DNA from: Shinisaurus crocodilurus
Taxonomy: Eukaryota > Chordata > Lepidosauria > Squamata > Shinisauridae
Assembly: GCA_021292165.1 (NCBI GenBank)
Contig: JAHFWL010000961.1
Span: forward strand, 124,001 to 188,000
DNA: 64,000 bases
Direction: 5' to 3'
In this document: positions 44,692 through 56,820 of the stretch, in pieces
Layout of the letters: the number at the start of each line of letters is the position of its first letter
Position numbering within the stretch: position 1 is the stretch's first letter
Translations under genes and position numbers: made by a program
The notes under the pieces: generated by a model
What the model saw: only the letters and a program-made list of their open reading frames with translations
The model's database searches: none
What the model was told of the DNA's origin: nothing

Positions 44692-47600
44692 GACTGTCTG
44701 CCTCCACACACACACACACACACACACACACCAGCATCTCCCACACGGCTTCTGTACATCACAGCTAACAACCATCGGCCGATCTGCCCTTCCACAAATG
44801 GGTCAAAGCCACTTTTAAAGCCACGCCAGCCGTGGCGAGTTCCACACGCCAATTCTGCATCGGATGAAGGGCTCCCTTCAGCCGGTTGGGCGACATTCGA
44901 ACAGCTCGGAGATGGGAGGGAAGAGGCCAGGCACGGAATGGTGCACATTTATACGTTCACCACAGGAGCTGGCGTGCTGAACCTCTTTTCAGCCCGAGGG
45001 CCGGATTTAATACCAGAGAAGCTCTCGGGGGCTGCATTGCAGCGGCGGGGGACGAGGGCAGGGCCAAAAACACCAAAAGGGATGTTTTAGTATATTAGGA
45101 GGGATGTTTCAATCTTTTAGAATGGGAGTGAAGGAAATGGGCAAAAGCGGGGAAATCGGCAAATGATTGGCAGTCGGGGGGGCGGAACAGGGGGGCCAGG
45201 GGAAGGCTGGATTTGGCCCGTGGGCTTAAGGCCCGACACCACCCCCACCCCCGCTGCAAAGGGACGGAAATGCTGGTTTAACCACAGCGGCCGGGGGGGT
45301 GGGGGGGGAGAACCAAGAGGTACCTTGTTACGAGGCAGGGCCAAGCTGCAGACGGCGCACTCCCAGCTCAGCAGGCGTTTGATGAAGTCGCGGTTGTGGG
45401 AGGCCTTCACGGCCTCCACGATGTCGGCCAGCTCCAGGCCCCCGTCGCCGGGCTGCTCGAGCATCAGCGAAACCACCAGCTCTGCCCGGCCCCAGCTGGG
45501 CAGGGAGAGCGAAGCCAGGAGTCGACGCAGCAGCGCCTGTAAAAGAGGGAGGGAAGGCGCTGGAGAGCAGGCGGGCCGGAGGGCGGGCGGGCCCAGCCAG
45601 GAAGGACCCCCGCGGAAGGTCTCGCTCACCTGCCGATCGGGGCCGTGGAAGTCTAGGGGGGGCTCTTCGCTCTCCCACAAGCGCTGGTGGAAGGGCTCCA
45701 GCCGGTGGCACTGCAGCTGCACCAGCGCCCGCCACAAGTCGCCGTGGTTCTGGTACAGGGCCTGCAGCACGGGGCCACGCTCCGCGAAGCCCAGCGCCTT
45801 CAGCTCCCGTACCTGTCCGGAAAGAGGGGCGTTCAAGGCGAGACAACTCCCACCCCTCCCCTCCCCAAAAAAACAGCCAACTCCCAACCGGACTCCCGAC
45901 CTGCCCCAGGCTCTGTGCGTCGGTTCGAAAGGCACTTCGCATATGCTCAGAGGCACGCCTTTATTATTTTGCGTAGCCTGGGACAGTGACCTAGATGGCC
46001 CAGGCTTAAATTGTGCCACGAGTGAAGCATTCCCACATATAAACACAGCACCCTTAACGAACTCGATGGGTTGGACTTGATGGCCTTATAGGCCCCTTCC
46101 GACTCTACTATTCTATGAACAGCCTGGCTCCCTTCCCTTCCAAAAGTCAGGCCCGCCCCTGGAAACGTACAGGCCTCTCCCCATTCCACGGCAAATTCTT
46201 CCTGTGCCTAACACAGTGTTCTCCAACCTTGGGTCCCCAGATGTTTTTTGGCCTACAACTCCCAGCTACGCTGGCTGGGGCATGCTGGGAGTTGTAGGCC
46301 AAAAACATCTGGGGACCCAAGGTTGGAGAACACTGGTCTAACAAGTCCCACCTGCTGGCCGGACTCCGCCCACCAAACACAGGCCCCTCCCATTCTCCCT
46401 CCACAAGCTCCTCCTCCTCCTCCTTCTCAAGAACCTACACCAGAGGTCCCGAAAAACCAAAACGTGTTGAACCGCATCCCCCATCCCACAGAGTTGCAGT
46501 CCAAGATTCAACTCTGCAAGACCCTCAAGGGGTCGGGTCCGTTTTCGGAAGTCCACCCCCCATGCCCAGGCTGACCGTGCTTCGCCGCGCACTAAGGCAC
46601 CGCCTGACGGCGTCGTCCACGTCCCCCTGGCTCGCCACCCACGCGGCGTGGACTTCCTGGTGGGTCACGACGCCCAGGCCGCCCCCGGGCTCCTGCTCGC
46701 CTCGCTGGGTGGCCACCTCCGCCACCCCTTCCAGGACGCAGGGAAGCTCCGAATTCAGCCAGGCCAGAGGCAGCTCCGCCCCCGAGTAGCGTAGGGCGGC
46801 GGCCACCAGCTCGGGGGCCACCCCCACCCCTTCGGCTTCCTGTGGGGAGAAAAGGACGAAAGGCCCGGGTCAGATCGACTTGGGCTGGTCGGCAACTACA
46901 ACGACCGGGGGCAGGGAGAACAATGTTGACTTGGGAGGGAGAAGGAAAACTGTGCGGTGTCTGATGTACAGGCCTGTGGCTCACGCCGGCTCAGCTTGTC
47001 TGAGTGTGGAAAGCTAAGCAGGGTCAGGCCTGGTTGTTACTTGGATGGGAGACCCCCTCCTCCAGTTTCCTGCATTGAGCAGGGGGTTGGACTTGATGGC
47101 CTTGTAGGCCCCTTCCAGCTCTATGATCTATGAAATCTATGCCCCTACATGTAGGGATTGGGCCCACTCTTCCTGCAGCGGAGGACCTGGAAACGGATTG
47201 GGAGGAAGAGTGGGCGGACGGGGAGTTGGAAGGGAGGAAAGAGGCACCTGGCTCACCAGGGCCAACAGCTTTAGAGATAGACTCTACAGGCGGGGGAGGA
47301 ACGGGGCGGTGTCAGATTCCGTGGGAAAGCAGGCTGAGCTCTCTGATGGGGAGGGGGGTGCATCCAGGGCCGGATTAAGAGCATTATGGGCCTGGTGCTG
47401 AGGATTTTGGTGGGCCTTTTTATGGAAATAAATAAAATGAAGACACAATTTTATATTAAAACAAATTAAATATTTTAATTACCATTAAAGTGCCAAAACT
47501 CAAAAACTCCTGCAGCTCATCAGTAAGGGTCTTCCCAATTTCCTCCAAATTTATTTATTAAAAAAGAAAAAGCAGCCACAACAAAAAGCCAGGAAGCTTT

Positions 47601-50600
47601 GCTTGACCAAGAATAATTGTGTTGTTCTTGTTGCTTTGTTTCGTTTTCGTTTTTTTGTTAAACTAGCATTTGAACAATTGAGCTGTGAATCAGAAAGATC
47701 TTTTGCTCGAGGCTGGAGAGAGAGGTCCCTTCTAAATCTGAATATTACAGACCCTAGCAAGCCCCCATGTGCTTCAAAGAAATGTAGTAACAGTGATTGA
47801 AATGCAAAAACCTACCGAAATGCTAATTTGAGAACAACAGTTCTTGCTAGGACTTGCCTCAAGCCTGTAATGCAGATGTGCTTAGAACACCTTTCTAATC
47901 TTGAAAAAATCATTAATTATGCTGAATGATAACGATCAGAGCTAACTCAAATCGTGCAGCATGTCCCTATATTGTGGGCCTATTGTCTGTTATGGGCCTG
48001 GAGCAGCCGCTCCAATTGCCCCTATGTTAATCCGGCCCTGGGTGCATCCAGCCTCACAGACCCTGGTGTCAGAGGGCAACTCAGGAGGAGGGAACAGCTG
48101 ACAAGGATCAGGCGCTCTGCAATTGGCTCTTAAGTACAAGGGCCCGCCTTAGGGGGCGTGGCTGGGCCCCCCAAGTTGACTCTGGAAGGGGAGGGGAACT
48201 CCTCAGTTTGGAATCAACTTCTCAGCTTTGGGGCGAACTTCCTAAATGGCTATTATTCCAACTAGCCTGTAGCTTGTGGTGGTTGACTCGGCTAATCACT
48301 CCTTTTGTAATTCAAAGCCAGAGTGCCAGGCTGGCCTGCGTAAAGCTTTCCAGTTAGAAGCCTGCCTGCTGTGGATTTCCTCTCTGGAAGGAGAAGGTGG
48401 GGGGGTGTATTTCGCCCTCAACACTGCAAAACAAGGGGGCTACCCAGCCATCACCCCATATATTTATAACCCGCCTTTTTTTTCCTGCAAAGAGCCCAAG
48501 CCGGCTTACGTGATCCTCCTCTCCATTTTTATCCTCACAACAACCCTGTGGGGTAGGTGAGGCTGAGAGGCAGTGACTGGCCCAAAGTCACCCAGTGAGT
48601 TTCGTGGCAGAGCGGGGGGGGGGGCCCTAGAACCATATCCATATCTTATGTCCCAGCCCCCACCATGCAGCCAATCACAGTGCAAAGGACAGAAGAGCGA
48701 GGAGGAGAGACACAGCCACAAACCATTCGCTGCCTCCCAGCTACTCAGCCAGTGCCCCCTAAATCCTTCATTCCTTGCCTTCCGCTACCCCCTCGTCCTT
48801 GGAAAATATTGTAAGTTTGGCGGAGGGTTGTTGTTTTTAAAACGCTGCAATTCACAACATAGCAAAACTGCCCGTGCTCCTCCCGCCCCATGCAGCATTC
48901 CGGATCCCTTGGGTGTGTGTGAAATTAACTACCTTGGGGGGTCCTTTATGGGAGGAAGAAATGTGGGGTAAAAATAATTCATTTCTCTGCTGGGCCCCCG
49001 AAAAGTCTAGCTCCCTGACTAGGAAGAGGCTGGGACGCAGAAATCCCGGCGATCGAAGGCAGACTTCCTCAACCCGGTGCCGTCCTGCTGGCCATGCTGT
49101 CCTCAACCCGGCGCCGTCCGTTGGCCATGCTGGCTGGGGATGATGGGAGTTGCAGTCCAACACAGCAGGACGGCACCGGGTTGGGGAAAGTCTCCACTAA
49201 GGGGTGAAGGCCATGCGTCCAGTTGTCCAGCAGATCTGTTTCCCGGGGGGGGAGGGGGGAAGGCAGCTCACCCGGATCATGGCCACCATCTTCTGCCCCT
49301 CCTCGCGCAGCTTCTCCTGCCTCCGGTGCTCCGCCTCTTCCTGGGAGACGGACGGGGCTTTCCGCGGACTCTTGGGCTCTGCCACGACCTCGCCGGGCCC
49401 CTTCCTCAGCCGCGCGGCCTCCTCTTTCTCCGGCGGGGAGCGCGGGGGCAAGGGCGCCGGGGCCCCCCGCGAGCTGGTGCGGTCGCACATCTCGCACACC
49501 CGGCCCCGGATCTTGTTCCAGAAGGTGCAGTGTTCGCACTGCCAGCCGGGGAGCTGTGGGGCAAGGAAAGGGGTTCACATGAGCTAGAACAGGGAGCAAC
49601 GACCGAGCGCCGGGAAGCGCTGAGACTCAGCGGCTGTGGTGACTCGGGAGGCGATGTGGAGGAAGCACCCTTCACGCGTTCGGAAGGTGCTATCGTCCAA
49701 TATTACCGTCCACGTTTCCAGGCCAAGCCTTGGCACAGAAAAAAAAAAAACACTTGGGGGTTCAGCTTCAAATGAAACACTATGTCAGGGGTGCAGATTC
49801 TCAGGTCCGCAGGCCAAATCCAGCCTGCCTGTGGGCCAAAAGTACCCCCATGGGTTTTCCCACCGTGCCAGGGCCCCTTCCCGCAAGCATTCGCCGGTTT
49901 CCCGACTTTTCTGCAGTTTTCCTCCCTTCTAAAGGCCGAAACGCCTCTCCGAAGGCGTAATTATTGGAGGTAAGAGCTTTAGGCTAATATACGCTGGTAT
50001 TTTGGACCCTGCGTACAGTTCTGGTCACCACACCTTAAAAAAAGGATATTGTAGAGTTGGAAAAAAGTGCAGAAAAGGGCAACTAAAAGGATCAAGGGGG
50101 CTGGAGCAACTCCCCTACGGGGAAAGGTTACAGCAGCTGGGATGGTTTAGCTTAGAAAAAAGGCGAGTGAGGGGAGGCATGATAAGAGGTGTGCAAAATT
50201 ATGCACGGTGTGGAGAAAGTGGACATTTCCTCCCTCTCTCATAATGCTAGAACCCAACGGGGTCATCCCATGCAGCGGATTGAAGGGAGATCCAGGACAG
50301 ATCAAAGGAAGGACTTCTTCACACAGCACATAGTTAAGCTATGGAACTCACTTCCACAAGATGCAGTGATGGCCACCAGTTGGGGGGGGGGAGACTTTAA
50401 AAGGGGATTGAACGAATCCATGAAGGCTATCCGTGGCTACTAGTCCTGATGGCTCTATGCTACCTCCAGTATCAGAGGCAGTGTGCCTGTGTACACCAGT
50501 TGCTGGGGAACATGGGCAGGAGGGTGCTGTGGCACTCATGTCCTGCTTGTGGGGTTTCCTATTCTGTGAACAGAATGCTGGACTGGATGGCCCCCTGGCC

Positions 50601-53031
50601 TGATCCAGCAGGGCTCTTCCTTACGCTGGCTCAGCTTGTCTGAGCGTGGAAAGCTAAGCAGGGTCAAGCCTGGTTGTTACTTGGATGGGAGACCCCTCCT
50701 CTAGTTTCCTGCACTGAGCAGGGGGTTGGACTCGATAGCCTTGGAGGCTCCTTCCAACTCTATGATCTATGAAATCTATGTCCTTACGTTCAACCCCCCT
50801 GCTCTATATACGTGTTGCACATCACGTAGACCTAAGCAGGATCCCCTGACAATGTTGATGTTTATTTTTTCCCTGCTCTGAAAAGGCAAAAAAAAACAGA
50901 CCAGACCTCATGATTATGTGCGTGTTTAAGCTTAAAGGCATGTTTTTCTCTGGAGCCGCCCCCCACAGATAATGGCCGAAAAGCATCGCCTCAGCACTGC
51001 TAAGCGTCTCCTAGCTTGGAAAAATCCAAAGACGACTTGGCCGGGCTCGAGCGGGGGGCCCCGTCCTTTGCCCGCCCGACGCACACACGCTTACCTCTTC
51101 CTGCTGCGGCTCCGTCTCCTCCCCCCAAGCGACCAGGGGCTTGGCGTCGCCCGTGCCAGGCGGCCCTGCCAGGCGGGGCCTCTCGCACACGGCGCACAGC
51201 ACCGTGGCCGCCTCGTTCTCGAAGGTGCAGGACTGGCACGGCCAGCGGCCCCGGGCCAGCTCGTCCTCGGCGCTGGGGTTCAGGGGGGTCTTGCAGCCGC
51301 GGGGGCGGTCGCAGGCCGCGCACAGGACGGAGCAGGCATCGTTGTTCAGGCGGCAGGCGGCACAGCGCCAGGGCAGCCGCTGGGCGGGGAGGCTGCGCCA
51401 GGCGGACGGGAGGGAGTCCGTCGCGGGACGCAAGGAGGCGGCATCAGTGGTCACGCCGGACAGGCTGAAAAGCAGGCCAGAATCGTACACTCAGCAAATA
51501 AGTTATCGTTGAGATCTCAGCTCAGAAGATCTCAACTCAGCCACCCCCCAAACCTGGTGCCCTCCAGAGGCGTTAGACGACAACTCCCAGAATCCCCCAG
51601 GATTCTGGGAGTTGTCGTCTAACGCCTCTGGAGGGCACCAGGTTGGGGGTGGCTGCCTTAACTACACATGCTGTGCAGGGGGGGGGGGGCAGCCCCGGCC
51701 AGGGAAACGCATCTGTTACCATAGCAGCACAGAAATCAGCAAATGGGGCGGTCGCTATAGGGAGGGTCGAGCAACAGGACATACAAGTGTGGAGCGGGTT
51801 CCCGAAGGTCTCTTAAGAAAGGAACGATTCCAAGGTTGCGAGACGGAAGAGAAGCCCGCAATTTTTTTGTAGCGTTTCCTGTCGTCTGGCGGCCAGGGGG
51901 AAAGTAGGCCACGCTTACGAGGGCACTGGGGCCCACTTCAACCCTTCCCGTGATGCTTCTGTCCAGTGGAAATAAAAGGGCTGCTCCTCCCCCCCCCCCC
52001 GCCGCCCCTCCGAGAAAGCAGAGCACTCTGGGATATCCCCATGTAAGTCTGCAGAACTAATCCATGGTGGGTGGGCTCACGCTGGCTCAGCTTGTCTGAG
52101 CGTGGAAAGCTAAGCAGGGTCAGGCCTGGTTATTACTTGGATGGGAGACCCCTCCTCTAGTTTCCTGCATTGAGCAGGGGGTTGGACTTGATGGCCTTGT
52201 AGGCTCCTTCCAACTCTATGATCTATGAAACACTTCCTGCTCATAAAAAGGAGAGCCAGCATGGTCTAGTGGTTAGTTAGAGTGTTGGACTGGGACTCGG
52301 GAGACCCAGGTTCTAGTCCCCGCTCGGCCACGAAGCTTGCTGGGTGACTTTGGGCCAGTCACAGACTCTCAGCCTAACCTACCTCACTGGGTGGCTGTGA
52401 GGATAAAATGGATTATGTAAGCCACCTTGGGTTCCTTGCAGGAAATAAAATACTGATCTCCTGAGTAACCATTACAGGAATCCCTGGTATCATTCGCGTT
52501 TGAGAACACATCTTTGAACGGAGACAAGCAAAGATAAAACGCAGGGCCGGCCCTCCCCTGAGTCAAGTGTGGCGGTCATCTCAGACAGCAGCTTCGGGGT
52601 GTCATGAAAGGGCAGCAAGTTGTTAAGTTATTCACTTTGTGATCATTGTATCCCCACTGGCAGGGGCAGGGGGAGACGCTTGCGGGGTTTCCTGCCGAAA
52701 TAATTTGGCTGCCTTTTGCATACGATGCACCTCGACTCGGGGTTGGACGAGGGGCGCCATTTGTTGCTCGGCCTCAGGCAGCAAAATATCTCGGTCCGGC
52801 CCGGGTGAAACGGGATGCAAAGCAGAGGTGCTACCTGGGAGGTGGCGGCGGCGGCGGGCTCCGGCAGGCTTGGTCCTTCAGGGGCATCCGGCGGTGATGC
52901 GTCCGCGAAGGGTGCTTGTGGAAGAGGCGGTCGCAGTCCTGACACAGAGACTGGGCACAAGGTGGGCAGTGCAGTGACGGGGGCTCCAAGCCGCAGAGCT
53001 GGCAGGCATCTGGGAGCCAGTACCCTGCAGG

Positions 53032-53103
<72 letters not shown>

Positions 53104-56100
53104 AGGCAAGCTCTCATCGAGTCCTCCGTCTCCGCCAGGGCTCCAAATCTTTGGCCGAGAAAAACCAAAAAGCTGCGGTTTAAAGAAATTAAGCAACTCA
53201 AGACACATTTGGAGAGTGCAGCCAAGGCACCTCGCTTCAGATTCGAGGATGCTCGGGACAAAACGAAACCACTCGTGTGAAAGAGGACATACAGTTTACT
53301 GAATACGTATAGCGAGGGAATATGGACGCAGGTGGCCTATACTGGTTCCCTGTGTAGGCCGGGGGACGCTCCATGGGCCTCCACAAAGCTGCCTGGGCGA
53401 GAGATGCGTCCCCCAAGCCGAGAACAAAAGACAGCGCCTCTTGCCATGGATTTCATAAAGTTCCTCTCTCCCCGTTTCAGAGGCCGTCAGTAAGTCACAA
53501 GCTAACCCCCCCCCCGCCGCCGCCGCCGCCCCAATCCTGAGAGACAGGGCTGGGTGAAGCTGCTTCAATAAAGCAAACACTTTCGGTCCTCACAGCAAAA
53601 GCAGCCTTATCTCAGGAACGTAATCGGGGGAAAATACCTTCGAGCCAATTATCTCTGGAGCTCTTCATAACAAGCTGAGGCCGTTGCATAAGGAGGCCCT
53701 GGCACAGCTCCAGGAAACCATCCTAGCTTCTGGACACTGGAGAAGTTTAAGCACACTAGCTGTTGAACCTCAATAACCTCCATGCCATACTTCCGGTAGA
53801 GCAGTGTTCTCCAACCTTGGGCCCCCAGGTGTTTTTTTGGCCTACAACTCCCAGCATGCCCCAGCCAGCTACGCTGGCTGGGGCACGCTGGGAGTTGTTG
53901 GCCAAAAAAACATCTGGGGGGCCAAGGTTGGAGAACACTGCAGTAGAGCCTGTGGCGAAAGGGAGGACAGCGGGGAGAATACCACCACCCACGCTCCCTG
54001 CGAGGTAGGCTGCTTCACTAAAAGCAGTAGACTGCCACCACCCTCTTAACTGTCCCTCTGAGCCCACGGGTAGAGGGAAACCCGCTGCTCTTGGACTTCC
54101 GAAGGCTGAGAACCAGGGGCAAAAGGGGACCGCTCTCTGCCTCTAACCCTTGAAACCTAGCTCGGTAGCTCGGCCACAGGGCCTGAGACGACGGACCTGG
54201 CGCCCACGGAGCGCTAAAGGAACGCACCACCTTCAGAATAGTACTAAAAGTTTATTAAGAGGGAAACCAAAGGGAAAACAAATACAGGCTAAAACAAAAG
54301 AAAGGTGAAAAGGAGGGAAAGCAAAGGGGCAAAGGCTATCACCAATCCAATCACCCAAGAGTGTGCAGACTCATAGAATCGTAGAATAGTCAAGTTGGAA
54401 GGGGCCTACAAGGCCATCGAGTCCAACCCCCTGCTCAATGCAGGAATCCGAGTCAAAGCATCCCTGACAGATGGCTGTCCAGCCGCATCTTGAATGCCTC
54501 CAGGGTGGGAGAGCCCAAGACCTCCCTAGCTAGTTGTTGGTTCCACTGGTGTATTGCTCTAACTGTCAGGAAGTTTTTTCTTGATGTCCAGGCGGAATCT
54601 GGCCTTCTGTAACTTGAGCCCATGATTCCGTGTTCCTGCACTCTGGGGTGATCGAGAAGAGTACTTCTTAGTACATCCCCTCCAGACAAAATAACAAACT
54701 CTCGCCCTGCTCTTACATCACCTAAGCAACGGGTCCCCCATAGAGCTGGTTCCAAATGGGCAGCAGAACCTCCGGTCAGGAAACCTTTCCGGAAGAGGAC
54801 GACATGCTCATTTCCCTCTGCCTCTCTTATCCTCCCACCCTGGCAACCGGGCAGATTTCGGGAACCGAACAGATGGGATTATCGATCCTCTCCCCGGCTT
54901 ACATCACCCTGCGGCCTCGGACCGGCACCCCTCCAGCTGCAAGCTGTGAATTGCCCTTGCCCCCGGGCTGCCCGCCAAGGCCTCAAAGCCTCGGACTCTT
55001 AAGAGATCGCGCCGCCTATTTTGAAGAGTTAGCGCAGTTTTCAACTTCAGTCTAAGGCAGTGTTCTCCAACTTTGGGTCCCCAGATGTTTTTGGCCTACA
55101 ACTCCCAGCATGCCCCAGCCAGCTACGCTAGGGAGACAGATTTTACGGTCTAACCCTTGCTCGTCAGGTGCCGTACTCCTGGAAAGCGCCCACCCAATAC
55201 AGAGAGAGGGCAAAGAGGGCGACGCGGACTGCCAGTGCCACATTTCACATCGGATATTTCACAAGGGCCCGACGTCCACGTCCGAAAACAATCTTTCTGT
55301 TTTATTTAGTTCAGGGTGCAATCCTATGCACGTTTAGACAGGAAAAAGTCCTACAACTAAGGGATGTGCCGGCATTGGAAAGTCTGGCTCGTTGGAGCTC
55401 GCCAGATTTCCTGCCTGCTTCCGACCCGATGATCAGAAATGAGCCGAGTCGGGGGTTCTCCGCGGACTTCTGTCTCTAAGCCGGGCCGCAGTTTGCGCAC
55501 CTTTTTTTAAACACTAAGGAAATTTGCGCAAAGGGCAGAAGGTTATGCAAATTGCATAAGTCGGGGTATTTTTGCATGTTTTATGCAAATAAGCACCGGG
55601 AAAAGCACGTGGGTCTAGCACAATTTGTGTTAGATCAGCTGATTTTATGCAAATCACGCTAGATCCATGCGCTTTTTCCGGTGCTTATCTGTGTAAAACA
55701 TTAAAAATACCCCGATTTACACAAATCGCACAACTTCACGCAATTTGCGCAATTTTCCTTCGCGTTTAAAAAAAGATGTGCCAACTGCAGCCCATCTCAG
55801 AGATGGAAGTCTGTAAGCTGGCTTGACTTGCTACCTAGTGAGTCCGCACCAGTGCAGGGCTGGCGAAACGGAATCCAGGGGGCCAAATCATGGAAATCCA
55901 TCGGATTTTCACCCTCCCTATCAGATTTTTCACACATCCCTACCTACAACTCCCAGCATGCCCCAACCAGCTATGCTGGGAGTTGTAGGACTCCCCCCAC
56001 CCCCCCTCTAAACATGCATAGGCTTGCCCCCTAAACCCCTTATAGGCCACCTTTAAGAGAGAAAACCCTCTCAAAGCAGTTTATTACAGCAACAGAACAG

Positions 56101-56777
56101 CAATAACCCAAAACTAAAGCTGGAACGAACAACTAGTAAGAGCCAACGGTAAAATTAAAAACCAGGCAAGGAAACACAAAAACCAAAAAGAAACTAAAGC
56201 AGCTCAGGACAATCCTTAACAGAAAGCCACAGAGGGGGGGGGGGGAGAATTACATCTGCAGGCCCCTTCCAAAAGACTATAAAGATGGATCCTGACACAT
56301 CCCAGTAGTTGGTTCCATTTGTGCGGGGCCACTACTGAAAAAGCCCTCTCTCTTGCGCCCGCCATTCTATTTGTTCTTAAGCAGGGGTGTTGAACCCCAA
56401 AACCAGGCCACCAGGGCTCCCAAGGTCCAAATACCCAACCCCAACCCTGGCCCAATTTGACAACTGTTCAAGGAGCGAGCGGTAGGCCATGGGGACACTC
56501 AGAAGGCAAATCCTGAGGCTTTATATTGCACCGGGAAAGCTGCGCACCATTTCCGCTACCCCGCAGTACCACGTTACCTGCATGCGATAACGGCGAAAGC
56601 GTCTGTTGAGGCACACGTTCTTGGACAGGGAAGGCATCGGCAATGAGGTTGACCTGCAAAGAGAGAAGGATGAGGCCTTCCTAAGCGTACTCAGACCCGG
56701 CTAGGTTCATTCATGCCTCCGTCACCTCGAGGGCATGCGACGCGCTCCAAAACACAGGCGCCCACCTCCTGATGAGG

Positions 56778-56820
<43 letters not shown>

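Noticed and set aside
45117..46080. Long ORFs on both strands (309 and 305 codons)
   Set aside because: The minus one is RNF31 exons 10-11 read through introns; the plus one is its GC-rich antisense shadow.
50627..50700. 5S rRNA-like sequence
   Set aside because: Only part of 5S is present and it is fused to a CR1 tail in three copies: a SINE, not an rRNA gene.
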